In this document: positions 44,872 to 53,392 of the stretch, piece after piece
Layout of the letters: each line of letters opens with the position of its first letter
How positions within the stretch are numbered: position 1 is the first letter of the stretch
Assembly: GCF_016863515.1 (NCBI RefSeq)
Contig: NZ_BOPA01000010.1
Coordinates: 186,001-250,000 of the forward strand
DNA length: 64,000 nt
Direction of reading: 5' to 3'
Source of the DNA: Micromonospora gifhornensis
GTDB lineage: Bacteria > Actinomycetota > Actinomycetes > Mycobacteriales > Micromonosporaceae
Notes under the pieces: generated by a model
The model's input: only the letters and a program-made list of their open reading frames with translations
The model's database searches: none
What the model was told of the DNA's origin: nothing
Position numbers and translations under genes: made by a program

Positions 44872-45378
44872 ATGCCGAGCGACGTGGTCCGAGTGATCTA
44901 CCGCAAGTACGACGGCAGCGCCCACCGGGACTATCCGGCTCGCCGGTTGGCAGAGGACGACCTCGGCATCTGGCTCGGTGTACCGGCCGGCACCAGCTCG
45001 GTCTATCACGGTCGCCCCTCGGTGGAGCAGATCCCCTTCGTCCTGCTGGTGCCGCATCAGGCCTGGTGGACGGGCATGTTCAACCCGCCGCCGCGGACCA
45101 GCGAGGTCTACTGCGACATCGCCACCCCGGCACGCTGGGAGGGCGAGGAGACCGTACACCTGGTCGACCTGGACCTGGACGTGGTCCGCCGCCGGGAAAC
45201 CGGCCTGGTCGAGTTGCGCGACGAGGACGAGTTCGCCGAGCACCGGGCCCGGTTCGGCTACCCGGACGATCTGGTGGTCGAGGCCGAGGCGGCGTCCCGC
45301 TGGCTGCTCACCGCGCTGGGCGATGGCACGGAGCCGTTCGCCACCTCGTACCGTAAGTGGCTCGCCCTGGTGGTCTGA
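44872..45378 (+). CDS. DUF402 family protein (nucleoside-diphosphatase/FomD-like)
   Basis: A protein of 168 aa with a beta-barrel DUF402 fold. Seen are the opening RVIYRKYDGSAHRDYPA, a Trp/Pro motif WWTGMFNPPP followed by VYCDIATPARWE, and the acidic pair VDLDLDVV with DEDEFAEHRARFGYP, whose Asp/Glu residues bind metal in characterised homologues. Related proteins hydrolyse nucleoside diphosphates or the fosfomycin intermediate; the substrate here is not known. ATG 44872 lies 7 nt after TAGGGT (44859-44864), so the mRNA is probably leaderless. Confidence 0.85.
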   Translation: MPSDVVRVIYRKYDGSAHRDYPARRLAEDDLGIWLGVPAGTSSVYHGRPSVEQIPFVLLVPHQAWWTGMFNPPPRTSEVYCDIATPARWEGEETVHLVDLDLDVVRRRETGLVELRDEDEFAEHRARFGYPDDLVVEAEAASRWLLTALGDGTEPFATSYRKWLALVV

Positions 45379-45735
45379 CCTGGCGAAGGTCCTGGTCAGG
45401 CCGGGGTCGACCCGGCGCACATCTGCCCGGACGCCGAGCGAACGCGTCGGCGACGGGTGATGATGCAGCGATGGAGCACGACGGCGTGAGACGTTCGACA
45501 CCCTGCTCTCGGGGGGGTATCCACCGCCCGGCTTCGACGTCACGTGGGCGTGCGAAGGCGCGCTGTCGGGTGCGGTGGAAGCGGTGAAGGTGAACGGAAG
45601 TTGAACGACCGGTGAATGGCACCTGGCCAGGGGTGGGCCGCCGAATCGCCGGTCGAACCGTTCCCTAGCATTCCCTCAGCAGAGCGCCGGACAGCGCGCT
45701 GACACCCCTTCCGCCGACACGACGAGGTCCGTGCT
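45379..45735 (+). promoter_or_regulatory. Non-coding region upstream of the phosphate operon
   Basis: These 357 bp contain no convincing gene. A small hairpin, GCCGGG-gtcga-CCCGGC (45400-45416), probably ends the DUF402 transcript. A PHO-box-like triple repeat lies at 45589-45617, and TAGCAT (45666-45671) is a plausible -10 about 65 nt before the DUF47 start. The rest has no structure I can interpret. Confidence 0.55.
45589..45617 (-). promoter_or_regulatory. PHO-box-like triple direct repeat (PhoP site)
   Basis: Read on the minus strand, the units ATTCACC, GTTCAAC and GTTCACC occur with exact 11-nt spacing (plus-strand GGTGAAC at 45589, GTTGAAC at 45600, GGTGAAT at 45611). The actinomycete PhoP box is direct repeats of GTTCACC-N4 with 11-nt periodicity. 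Its location upstream of a DUF47-pit operon fits phosphate control. Confidence 0.72.
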
Positions 45736-46362
45736 GTGAAGTTTTCCTTCCGCCCCAACGAGGGCGCCTTCTACGAGCTCTTCACCAGGGCCGCGCAGAA
45801 CCTGGTCCGGGGTACCGAGCTGCTCAACGAACTTGCCCTGCCCGATGTCGAGGTGCAGTCGGTCAGCGAACGGCTCACCGAGGTCGAGCACGACAGCGAC
45901 AAGATCACACACGAGCTGTACAAGAAGATCAACTCGACCTTCGTCACCCCGTTCGACCGGGAGGACATATACCGACTCGGCTCGCTGCTCGACGACGTGA
46001 TGGACCACCTGGAGGCGGTGGGCAACCTGCTCTACCTCTACGGGCTGACCAAGCTGCCGTCGCTGCCGCGGGAGATGCACGAGTTGGTGCACGTGCTGGA
46101 CCAGCAGGCGAAGCTGACCGCCGAGGCGATGCCCCGACTCAAGTCGATGAAGGATCTCGAGGACTACTGGATCGAGATCAACCGGCTGGAGAACGACGGC
46201 GACCAGGCGTACCGGATGCTGCTGGTGCGTCTCTTCTCCGGCGAGTACGACGCGTTGACCGTGCTGAAGATGAAGGAGGTCGCCGACGAGTTGGAGGCCG
46301 CCTGCGACTCCTTCGAGCACGTGGCCAACACCGTCGAGACCATCGCGGTCAAGGAGTCCTGA
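45736..46362 (+). CDS. DUF47 PhoU-like phosphate transport regulator
   Basis: An all-helical protein of 208 aa of the DUF47/PhoU-related family, starting MKFSFRPNEGAFYELF. Characteristic segments are VEHDSDKITHELYKKINSTFVTPFDREDI and ENDGDQAYRMLLVRLF, whose acidic clusters bind metal in PhoU-like folds. Such proteins accompany Pit transporters and modulate their activity. The start is GTG 45736 with GACGAGG about 9 nt upstream. It ends 4 nt before pit, so the two form an operon. Confidence 0.93.
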   Translation: MKFSFRPNEGAFYELFTRAAQNLVRGTELLNELALPDVEVQSVSERLTEVEHDSDKITHELYKKINSTFVTPFDREDIYRLGSLLDDVMDHLEAVGNLLYLYGLTKLPSLPREMHELVHVLDQQAKLTAEAMPRLKSMKDLEDYWIEINRLENDGDQAYRMLLVRLFSGEYDALTVLKMKEVADELEAACDSFEHVANTVETIAVKES

Positions 46363-46366
46363 GCCT

Positions 46367-47371
46367 GTGAGTCCCGAGCTCATCGCGGTGTTGGCGGTGA
46401 TCGGGGTGGCCTTGGTGTTCGACTACACCAACGGCTTCCACGACGCTGCCAACGCGATCGCGACAAGCATCTCCACCCGGGCGCTCACCCCCCGGGTCGC
46501 CCTGGGCATGGCGGCGGTCGGCAACTTCATCGGCGCGCACTTCGGCGCCGAGGTGGCCAAGACCGTCGGCAGCGGCCTGGTCGAGCTGCCGACCGGCGTG
46601 TCCAGCCTCGGCATCGTCTTCGCCGGCGTGATCGGCGCGATCGTCTGGAATCTCATCACCTGGTACTTCGGGCTGCCCTCGTCGTCCTCGCACGCCCTGA
46701 TCGGTGGTCTGGTCGGCTCGACCGTCGCGGCCAGTGGCACGGTGCTCTGGAAGGGCATCGGCGAGAGCGTGATCATCCCGATGATCCTGTCGCCGATGGT
46801 CGGCTTCGTCCTCGGCTACATCGTGATGATCGGTGTGCAGTGGGCCTTCCGTAACGGGCACCCGGGCAAGCTGAACCGGGGCTTCCGGTGGGCCCAGACC
46901 GCCTCCGCGGCGGCCATGTCGGTCGGTCACGGCATGCAGGACGCCGCCAAGACCATCGGCATCGTGGTGCTCGCCCTCTTCGTCGGCGGCTACCAGAGCG
47001 ACCCGACCCACATCCCGGAGTGGGCGTTCTGGACCTCGGCCGCCGTACTCGCCGCCGGCACGTACGCCGGTGGTTGGCGGATCATCCGCACCCTCGGTCG
47101 CAAGATCATCGACCTGCGTCCGCCGGAGGGCTTCGCCGCCGAGACGGTGGCCAGCGGTGTGCTCTACTTCAACGCCCTGGTCCTCGGCGCCCCCATCTCC
47201 ACCACCCACACGATCACCTCGGCGATCATGGGTGTGGGTGCCACCAAGCGGCTCTCCGCCGTCCGGTGGGGCGTGGCCGGCAACATCGTCGGTGCCTGGA
47301 TCCTGACCTTCCCGGCCGCCGGCTCGATCGGCGCCCTGATGTACTTCCTGGTCCGCCCCCTGTTCAGCTGA
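46367..47371 (+). CDS. pit: Inorganic phosphate transporter Pit family
   Basis: A low-affinity phosphate permease of 334 aa with about ten helices. The two family signature repeats are visible: DYTNGFHDAANAIATSISTRAL near the N-terminus and GHGMQDAAKTIGIV in the second half, each followed by motifs GLPSSSSHALIGG and GAPISTTHTITSAI. It probably works as a cation-coupled metal-phosphate symporter in the membrane. The start is GTG 46367, 4 nt after the DUF47 gene. An intrinsic hairpin follows the stop. Confidence 0.95.
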   Translation: MSPELIAVLAVIGVALVFDYTNGFHDAANAIATSISTRALTPRVALGMAAVGNFIGAHFGAEVAKTVGSGLVELPTGVSSLGIVFAGVIGAIVWNLITWYFGLPSSSSHALIGGLVGSTVAASGTVLWKGIGESVIIPMILSPMVGFVLGYIVMIGVQWAFRNGHPGKLNRGFRWAQTASAAAMSVGHGMQDAAKTIGIVVLALFVGGYQSDPTHIPEWAFWTSAAVLAAGTYAGGWRIIRTLGRKIIDLRPPEGFAAETVASGVLYFNALVLGAPISTTHTITSAIMGVGATKRLSAVRWGVAGNIVGAWILTFPAAGSIGALMYFLVRPLFS

Positions 47372-47382
47372 GCGGTAAGGAA

Positions 47383-47425
47383 GGGCCCCCTGTTAACGCC
47401 TCGCGTAGTACAGGGGGCCCCTTTT
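47383..47425 (+). terminator. Terminator/repeat hairpin after pit
   Basis: The arms 47383-47393 and 47410-47420 pair over 11 bp, followed by CTTTT. The wording of the unit (TAAGGAAGGGCCCCC near the left arm, GTTAACGCCT in the loop) resembles an intergenic repeat I associate with Micromonosporaceae genomes; that is memory, not a search. It lies directly after the pit stop. Confidence 0.75.
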
Positions 47426-47438
47426 AACACGCAGCACC

Positions 47439-48407
47439 TCAGAGGTACGAGACACCGATCTGCGCGCGTACCTCGTCGAGCAGGCCCATGATCTCCAGCG
47501 TGGCGGAGTGCGGCACCAGCGGACTCTCGGTCAGCCCCTCGGCCAGGCAACGTTGCACCTCGATGGCCTCGTACTGGTAACCCGAGCCGACCAGTTCGGC
47601 GGTGAACGTTTCCGTCTCGGCGCTATCGCGGTGCAGGTGGAAGGCCTCCGGCCGGAAGAACGGCTCGGGCAGGTCGATCCGCCCGGCGGTGCCGGTGATC
47701 GACGCGGTGACGCCGGTGGCCCCCACCAGGCCGCAGCTCAGCGTGGCGATCGCGCCCGAGTCGTACCCGAGGACCAGGCCGGTGTTCTCGTCGGTGCCTT
47801 CCGGACCCAGCTTCGCCCACGACCGCACGTGCTGCGGCACGCCCAACAGCAGGTGGGCCAGGCTCACCGGATAGATGCCGAGATCCAGCAGGGCGCCGCC
47901 GCCCAGCGCCCGGGCCCGCAGCCGATGCTCCGGCGGGAACGGACCGGCCAGGCCGAAGTCGGCCCGGACGCTTGTCACCGTGCCGATCGCGCCGTCCGCG
48001 ATCAGCTCGCAGACCCGCAGGATGAGCGGGTTGCAGCGCATCCACATCGCTTCCATCAGGAAGACCCCGGCCGCGCGGGCGGTGTCGACCAGTTCGGTGC
48101 TGGTGGGCAGGTCGAGGGTGAACGGCTTCTCCAGCAGCACCGCCCGGCCGGCGGCCAGGCAGGTGCGGGCCGCCTCGTGGTGCGCGACGTGCGGGGTGGC
48201 CACGTAGACGACGTCCAGGTCGGTGTCGGCGGCCAGTTCCGCCCAGGAGGCGTACGCCCGGGCAGCGCCGTGCCGGTCGGCGAAGCGCTGCGCGCTCTCG
48301 GCGGTTCGTGAGCCGACCGCGACCAGTTCGGCCCCCGGCACCAGCCGGAGGTCCTCGGCGAAGCGGGCGGCGATGTGGCCGGTGGCCAGGATGCCCCAAC
48401 GAGTCAT
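47439..48407 (-). CDS. Gfo/Idh/MocA family oxidoreductase
   Basis: A protein of 322 aa. The N-terminal Rossmann fold is WGILATGHIAARFAEDL with the NAD(P)-site VVYVATPHVAHHEAA, and the catalytic-region motif is LLEKPFTLDLPTSTEL (Glu-Lys-Pro). The C-terminal half is the beta-sheet substrate domain starting at GGGALLDLGIYPVSLAHLLLG, with Asp and His typical of dehydrogenases acting on sugars or dihydrodiols. The substrate is unknown. ATG 48407 follows TAGCGT (48414-48419) by 6 nt, so it is probably leaderless. Confidence 0.9.
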   Translation of the reverse strand: MTRWGILATGHIAARFAEDLRLVPGAELVAVGSRTAESAQRFADRHGAARAYASWAELAADTDLDVVYVATPHVAHHEAARTCLAAGRAVLLEKPFTLDLPTSTELVDTARAAGVFLMEAMWMRCNPLILRVCELIADGAIGTVTSVRADFGLAGPFPPEHRLRARALGGGALLDLGIYPVSLAHLLLGVPQHVRSWAKLGPEGTDENTGLVLGYDSGAIATLSCGLVGATGVTASITGTAGRIDLPEPFFRPEAFHLHRDSAETETFTAELVGSGYQYEAIEVQRCLAEGLTESPLVPHSATLEIMGLLDEVRAQIGVSYL

Positions 48408-48495
48408 GGCGTGACGCTACCGAAGATCACCACTGCCTCGTACGGCCGATCCACCCGTCGAGACCGCGACGAGCGCCCGGCTAGGCTGCTGGGCG

Positions 48496-49326
48496 ATGAC
48501 GACCGACCGTGGATATCCCGCCCCACCTGCGCTGGTGGAGCACGCCCGCCGGTTCTGGACCAGTGGCGACCAGCCGCCGGTACCCCGGGTGGCGGCCACC
48601 GTACTGCTGCTGCGTCCGGCCCGGGAGGGCTTCGAGGCGTACCTGATCCGCCGGGTCGCCGCGATGGCCTTCGGCGGCATGTACGCCTTCCCCGGCGGCG
48701 GGGTCGACGCCTCGGACTCCACTACCGGAGTCGACTGGGCGGGCCCGCAGCCGGCGAGCTGGGGGGAGACCCTCGCCCTGGCCCCGGCCGCCGCACAGGC
48801 GGTCGTCTGCGCGGCGGCCCGCGAGGTCTTCGAGGAGGCCGGGGTGCTGCTCGCCGGGCCGGATGCGAGCCGGGTCGTCGGTGACGTCAGCGACGACAGT
48901 TGGGAACGCGCCCGCGCCGACCTGGAGCAACGCCGTACCGGCTTCGCCGAGCTGCTCGCCCGGCGCGGCCTCACCCTCCGGTCCGACCTGCTGTTGCCGT
49001 GGAGCCGGTGGGTGACGCCGGAGTTCGAGCCGCGTCGGTTCGACACGTACTTCTTCGTGGCGCTGCTGCCCGATGGGCAGCGGACCCGGGACGTCTCCGG
49101 GGAGGCCGACCACACGCTCTGGATCCGACCCGCCGACGCCTGCGCGCGGGCCGGGGCCGGTGAGCTGAACATGCTCCCGCCCACCCTTGTCACGCTCGGC
49201 GAGGTGGCCGCCTGCCCGGACCTCGACGCGGTGGCGCGCGCCGCCTCGGCCCGGGACGCGGCCACGCCGATCACTCCCCGGCTGGACCTGTCCGACCCGG
49301 ACGACCCCCGGTTCCACCTGACCTGA
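48496..49326 (+). CDS. NUDIX hydrolase (NUDT19/RP2p-like)
   Basis: A protein of 276 aa. The Nudix box is split by an insertion of about 30 residues: FGGMYAFPGGGVDASD is followed later by AAAREVFEEAGVLLAG. This long spacing is characteristic of the CoA-directed NUDT19 subgroup. The enzyme cleaves a diphosphate bond with Mg2+ held by the REVFEE glutamates; the substrate is probably an acyl-CoA or nucleotide derivative, inferred from the subgroup. ATG 48496 follows TAGGCT (48482-48487) by 8 nt, so it is probably leaderless. It converges with mshD. Confidence 0.88.
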   Translation: MTTDRGYPAPPALVEHARRFWTSGDQPPVPRVAATVLLLRPAREGFEAYLIRRVAAMAFGGMYAFPGGGVDASDSTTGVDWAGPQPASWGETLALAPAAAQAVVCAAAREVFEEAGVLLAGPDASRVVGDVSDDSWERARADLEQRRTGFAELLARRGLTLRSDLLLPWSRWVTPEFEPRRFDTYFFVALLPDGQRTRDVSGEADHTLWIRPADACARAGAGELNMLPPTLVTLGEVAACPDLDAVARAASARDAATPITPRLDLSDPDDPRFHLT

Positions 49327-49338
49327 GCCGGTGCGCCC

Positions 49339-50280
49339 TCAGCCGAGTTGGTAGTTGACGTGGGCGGACCAGCGGGCGAAGCCGATCCGCTCGTAGAGCG
49401 CCACCGCCGCGGTGTTCGACTCGTCGACGTAGAGCATCACCCGGTCCAGGCCGCGCTGCTCCTGCAGGTACGTCAGCCCGGCCGTGGTCAGGGCCCGGCC
49501 GAGCCCGCCGCCGTGCGCGGACGGATCCACGCCCAGCACGTACACCTCACCGATGCGGGCCGAGCCGGGACGCTCGTGCACCTTCGTCCAGTGGAAGCCG
49601 AGCAGCCGGTCGGTCGCCGACTCGACCGCGAGCAGGAAGCCGGCCGGGTCGAACCACGGCTCGGCGAGGCGTACCCGCAGATCGTCGGCGCTCCACCGGC
49701 CCTGCTCGGGGTGATCGGCGAAGGCCCGGGCGTTGAGGGCCAGCCATGCCTCGTCGTCGGCACCGGGACGGAACGCGCGCAGGGTCACCCCGTCGGGCAG
49801 GCGGGGTTCGGGCTGCGGGGAGGAGAGCGGCCGACGCAGTTGCCAGAGCACGCGGGCGCGACGGAAGTCGAGGTCGACGGCGAGTGCCGCGGCGGAGGGG
49901 TGGTCGCCGTGGGCCCACGCCCGCAGTGGCCCGGTGGCATTCGCCAGCACCTGCTGCGCCAGCGCCCGCCCAATGCCCCGCCGCCGGTGCGCCGGATGCA
50001 CCACGAGTCCTACCCCGACACCCGTGCCCGGGTCGGTGGTGTCGAGGTGCGCGTACCCGGTCAGCGTCTCGTCGTCGGCGCCACGGGCGACCAGGTGGAT
50101 CGCCGGGGCCCGCTCGTCGCGGAGTCGAAGCAGGACCTGCTCGTCCAGCGGGTCCGCGCCGTCGGTGTCGCCGGCTGCCCGGGCGAGGTCGACGACCTCG
50201 GCGATCTGTGCGGGATCGAGCCGGTCCAGCCGGCTCACCTGCGTACCTGTCAAACCCGCGCTCTGCGTTCGCTCGCTCAT
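49339..50280 (-). CDS. mshD: Mycothiol synthase (acetyltransferase MshD)
   Basis: A protein of 313 aa, close to the length of the characterised enzyme, made of two GNAT domains. The N-terminal domain has VVHPAHRRRGIGRALAQQVL, and the catalytic C-terminal domain has VYVLGVDPSAHGGGLGRALTTAGL and YVDESNTAAVALYERIGF. It acetylates Cys-GlcN-Ins with acetyl-CoA, the last step of mycothiol synthesis, so the organism should use mycothiol as its main thiol. ATG 50280 follows TACCGT (50288-50293) by 7 nt. It ends 12 nt from the convergent NUDIX gene. Confidence 0.93.
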   Translation of the reverse strand: MSERTQSAGLTGTQVSRLDRLDPAQIAEVVDLARAAGDTDGADPLDEQVLLRLRDERAPAIHLVARGADDETLTGYAHLDTTDPGTGVGVGLVVHPAHRRRGIGRALAQQVLANATGPLRAWAHGDHPSAAALAVDLDFRRARVLWQLRRPLSSPQPEPRLPDGVTLRAFRPGADDEAWLALNARAFADHPEQGRWSADDLRVRLAEPWFDPAGFLLAVESATDRLLGFHWTKVHERPGSARIGEVYVLGVDPSAHGGGLGRALTTAGLTYLQEQRGLDRVMLYVDESNTAAVALYERIGFARWSAHVNYQLG

Positions 50281-50313
50281 CCCCGAAACGGTATCCGCAC
50301 CCGGCAGGGTCCC

Positions 50314-51174
50314 TCACGTACCGTGCTTCGGCAGCGCGTGGAGGTCGAAGCGGGCGGTCAGGTCGGGCAGGATGCGGTAGAGCGCGTCGACGGTGCCCTG
50401 CCGGTCACCGCCCGCGTCGTGCAGCAGGACGATCGATCCGGCTCGGGCCTCGGACAGCACCACGGAGGCGATCCGGGCAGCGCCGGGGGCCCGCCAGTCC
50501 GACGGGTCGAGTGTCCAGTGCAGAGGCGTCATGCCCAGGTCGCGGGAGACGGAGATGACCGGGTAGGTCCAGGCGCCGCCGGGCTGCCGGTACCAGGTGA
50601 CGGGCGCGTCCGGCGCGGCGGCGTGGATCGCGGCGTTGGTACGCAGCAGGTCGTCGCGGATCCGATCCGGCGACCGCCCGCCCAGGCTCACGTCATGGCT
50701 CCAGCTGTGGTTGCAGAGGGTGTGGCCTTCGTCGACGATCTGCTGGACGAGCCACGGGTAGGCCTGGGCGTTCTGCCCGACCACGCAGAAGGTCGCCGTG
50801 ACGTGGTACTCCCGCAGGATGGCGAGGACCTGCGGCGTGTAGTCCGGGTTCGGGCCGTCGTCGAAGGTGAGCGCCACCTCGTTGGTGCCGGTGCTCAGCC
50901 GGGTGCCCATCGGGCCGAAGTTCGGGTCCGTCCCGTCCGGCCGGCTCGCCGGGTTCGACGGGCTGCCGGACGGGTGATCGGGGCTGGGGTCGGCCTCGGC
51001 GGACTGGTCGGCGTACTCGGGGTGGTCAGCGCCGGTGGCGGTGACCGCCGAGTCGTGGCGCGGTGGATCGGGGACCAGGCTCCGGCCGAGCACGTACGCC
51101 GATCCGAGCACCGCCGTCACGACGAGCGTGATGATCCCGAGCACTCGGCCCGTGCCCCCGTGGTAACCGCGCAC
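50314..51174 (-). CDS. Polysaccharide deacetylase (CE4) with signal anchor
   Basis: A protein of 286 aa. The N-terminal TM anchor (about 11-30, LGIITLVVTAVLGSAYVLG) is followed by a Ser/Asp/Pro-rich linker and a NodB domain from about residue 95. Motif 1 is LTFDDGPNPDYT (catalytic and metal Asp), motif 2 is CNHSWSHDVSLG (metal His pair), motif 3 is WYRQPGGAW and the late motif IVLLHDAGG. It probably removes acetyl groups from peptidoglycan or a surface polymer outside the cell. The start is GTG 51174. It follows glnR on the same strand after 75 nt with a small hairpin between. Confidence 0.9.
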   Translation of the reverse strand: MRGYHGGTGRVLGIITLVVTAVLGSAYVLGRSLVPDPPRHDSAVTATGADHPEYADQSAEADPSPDHPSGSPSNPASRPDGTDPNFGPMGTRLSTGTNEVALTFDDGPNPDYTPQVLAILREYHVTATFCVVGQNAQAYPWLVQQIVDEGHTLCNHSWSHDVSLGGRSPDRIRDDLLRTNAAIHAAAPDAPVTWYRQPGGAWTYPVISVSRDLGMTPLHWTLDPSDWRAPGAARIASVVLSEARAGSIVLLHDAGGDRQGTVDALYRILPDLTARFDLHALPKHGT

Positions 51175-51196
51175 CGCTGCCCCTCCCGCTGGCCAA

Positions 51197-51223
51197 CTCG
51201 GCAGTCACCATAAAACTGCCAAG
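51197..51223 (-). terminator. Hairpin between glnR and the deacetylase gene
   Basis: The arms 51197-51205 and 51215-51223 (9 bp, one mismatch) lie just upstream of the deacetylase GTG. On the minus strand the glnR stop is at 51250, so this could be a glnR terminator or part of the deacetylase promoter. Confidence 0.4.
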
Positions 51224-51249
51224 CCGCCCAAAAGGGGCATATGCGAGAT

Positions 51250-51990
51250 TTAGCCCTCGACAGTGAGGGGGCGTGCGGCGAGGGACGCCGACTCGACGGC
51301 CTCGGAGAGCGAGTTGCGCGAGGACGGCACGACGAACTTGTAGCCGACCTGCCGCACCGTGCCGATCATCGACTCGTACTCCGAGCCGAGCTTGGCGCGC
51401 AGGCGCCGAACGTGCACGTCGACGGTCCGGGTGCCACCGAAGTAGTCGTACCCCCAGACCTCGCGCAGCAGCTGGTCGCGGGTGAAGACCCGGCCCGGGT
51501 GCTGGGCGAGGAACTTGAGCAGCTCGAACTCCTTGTAGGTCAGGTCGAGCGGGCGACCCTTGAGCTTCGCGGCATAGGTGTCCGGGTCGATCATCAGCTC
51601 GCCGGCCCGGATGGAACCACCGACCCCGGCCGTCGCGTTGCTGAGTCGACCGACCGCGAGCCGCAGCCGGGCCTCGACCTCGGCCGGGCCGGCGGAGGCG
51701 AGGATGACGTCGTCGACTCCCCAGTCGGCGTTCAGGGCGATCAGACCGGCCTCGGTCACCACCGCGACAAGCGGTACGCCGAGCCCCGTGGCGTGCAGCA
51801 TCCGGCAGGTGGCCCGCGCCTCGCTCAACTCGGAGCGGGCGTCGACCAGGACGGCGTCCGGGCTGGGCCCGGCGACCAGGGTGCGAACGTCGCGAGGTGC
51901 GGTGCGTACCGAGTGCGGTAGCAGGTCCAGTGCCGGCAGCACTGCAGATGGTTCGCCGGCTCGTGCGGTCACCAGCAGCAGGATCTCCAC
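51250..51990 (-). CDS. glnR: Nitrogen regulator GlnR (orphan OmpR-type)
   Basis: A protein of 246 aa. The N-terminal receiver-like domain (about 1-110) keeps the GlnR wording [28 protein letters not shown]. The C-terminal winged helix is [28 protein letters not shown], then [25 protein letters not shown] and [10 protein letters not shown], which is nearly diagnostic for actinomycete GlnR. It is the global regulator of nitrogen assimilation genes. GTG 51990 has GGAGG 5 nt upstream; starts further up are in frame but less likely. A GlnR-type half-box is found at 52186-52201. Confidence 0.93.
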   Translation of the reverse strand: MEILLLVTARAGEPSAVLPALDLLPHSVRTAPRDVRTLVAGPSPDAVLVDARSELSEARATCRMLHATGLGVPLVAVVTEAGLIALNADWGVDDVILASAGPAEVEARLRLAVGRLSNATAGVGGSIRAGELMIDPDTYAAKLKGRPLDLTYKEFELLKFLAQHPGRVFTRDQLLREVWGYDYFGGTRTVDVHVRRLRAKLGSEYESMIGTVRQVGYKFVVPSSRNSLSEAVESASLAARPLTVEG

Positions 51991-52185
51991 GATCACCTCC
52001 GTCCCGGCGGCCCCGTGCGGCCGCGCGCGACCAGCGGCACTCCTTGGCGGATATGGCGCTGGGAACATCCGTGGGTCCCGGCGTCGCTGACGGGCGGGTT
52101 TCGGCATGAGCGTAACCGATCGACTGCGCCGAGCCCGGGCGTGATTTCCCGTTTGCCCCATCTGCCCTCGATCGCGCCTCAGGTT

Positions 52186-52201
52186 TTAACCTGGCGGAAA
52201 C
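52186..52201 (+). promoter_or_regulatory. GlnR-box-like element TTAAC-N6-GAAAC
   Basis: TTAAC (52186-52190), a 6-nt spacer and GAAAC (52197-52201) fit the a/b half of the GlnR consensus (GTnAC-N6-GAAAC). A second pair is absent. It lies 196 bp upstream of glnR and 44 bp before the start of the divergent membrane protein, so it could serve either gene. Confidence 0.45.
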
Positions 52202-52244
52202 GCTGGCACCCGCGATTTGCGGTCGGTCTGGCACCATCGGTTGG

Positions 52245-53279
52245 GTGTTTCCCTCCAGCTCACCTGAGACCGGCCGCGAGCCGTGGGCGGACGACCCGCC
52301 CCCGGCCGGTGGTGCGGCACCGTCGACCGGCCCGACCATGGAGAACGACGAGGCGCGTCGCTCCGGCGGCCCGCGACGCCTGCGCCGTGGCGGCTCGTCA
52401 CGCCGCTCCGACGAGGCGCTCGACGGTGACGACGAGGAGGAGACGGAGCCGCCGGTCGAGGTCAGCCGGCAACTCTCGCTCGCCGTCGCCGGGTTCGCCG
52501 CGCTCCTCGGCCTCGGCCTGGTTCTCGGTGCACACACGTCGGGGCCCGACCATCGGCTGCCCTTCACGATCGTGGTGCTCACCGTGCAGATGCTGTTCCT
52601 GCTGGGCTGGACGATGGTCACCCGACCACCCGCCCTGCCGGTGGTGCTCGGCGTCGGCGCACTGTCCGCGTTGGCGGCCGACGCGGTGGCCGTACGCAGC
52701 TCCGAGGCGCGACTCGGGCCGCTGCTCTACATCGCGATCGGCGCGGTGCTCGCCACGGTGCTCGGTCAACTGGTGCGCCGGGTGGACCGGGTCCGGGTCA
52801 CCGACTCGCTGCGGACCACCGCCACCATCATGTTCGGCACGGTCGCCTTCGCCACGCTGATCGTGCTGAGTCGGATCCCTGCCGGCACCCAGGCCATCGT
52901 CGTCTGCCTGACCGCAGGCGCGGTCACGGTGGCGGTCGCCCGCGCGACCGACGCCTTCGCCGCCTGGCCCCGCCTCGCACCCCAGGTGCCCCGGGGCGCA
53001 GCGGGCGTGGTCGGCGGGGCGATGGTCGGTACGTTGGTCGGCGCGGTCCTCGGCAGTTACCTGGTCACCCCGTTCACTCCGACCAGGGCCGCGATCCTCG
53101 GTCTGGTCGCCGCGGTGGTCGCCGTGCTGGCCGACCTCGCGGTCAGCTACGCCGAGGCCGGTCGGCTGATGGCGGGCGAACAGCCCACCGTGTGGGCGGC
53201 CCGGCACGTGCAGGGGCCGCTGGGCGCGCTGGCGATGGTGGCGCCGGCCGCGTACCTGATGTGTCGGCTCCTGCTGTGA
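52245..53279 (+). CDS. Conserved polytopic membrane protein
   Basis: A protein of 344 aa. The first 75 residues are charged and disordered (Arg/Asp/Glu-rich), followed by about eight helices between 80 and 340, among them LAVAGFAALLGLGLVLGAH, TIVVLTVQMLFLLGW, LLYIAIGAVLATVLGQLV, GAAGVVGGAMVGTLVGAVLG and GLVAAVVAVLADLAVSYAEAG. No transport or enzyme motif is evident. The gene precedes the LmeA-like gene by 130 nt on the same strand. The start is GTG 52245, with no strong ribosome binding site. The function is unknown. Confidence 0.75.
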   Translation: MFPSSSPETGREPWADDPPPAGGAAPSTGPTMENDEARRSGGPRRLRRGGSSRRSDEALDGDDEEETEPPVEVSRQLSLAVAGFAALLGLGLVLGAHTSGPDHRLPFTIVVLTVQMLFLLGWTMVTRPPALPVVLGVGALSALAADAVAVRSSEARLGPLLYIAIGAVLATVLGQLVRRVDRVRVTDSLRTTATIMFGTVAFATLIVLSRIPAGTQAIVVCLTAGAVTVAVARATDAFAAWPRLAPQVPRGAAGVVGGAMVGTLVGAVLGSYLVTPFTPTRAAILGLVAAVVAVLADLAVSYAEAGRLMAGEQPTVWAARHVQGPLGALAMVAPAAYLMCRLLL

Positions 53280-53345
53280 CCGACCGCTGCGGCACCGGCG
53301 GTGATTGAGTAATTCGGGCTCCGGGTAACACTCGTGCGCCGGGAT

Positions 53346-53392
53346 CGGCGTACGTCAAGGACAGTCGGCGTACGCAGGCAGGCCGGCGTACG
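53346..53392 (+). repeat. Three CGGCGTACG copies upstream of the LmeA-like gene
   Basis: CGGCGTACG occurs at 53346, 53366 and 53384, spaced 20 and 18 nt, each within a longer similar context (AAG(G)ACA follows copies 1 and 3). The array ends at the GTG-proximal region, so it could bind a regulator or reflect slippage. Confidence 0.5.

Noticed and set aside
45379..45735. Small coding genes in the region before the phosphate operon
   Set aside because: Open frames here lack ribosome binding sites and known domains, and the region contains a promoter-like element and PHO box.
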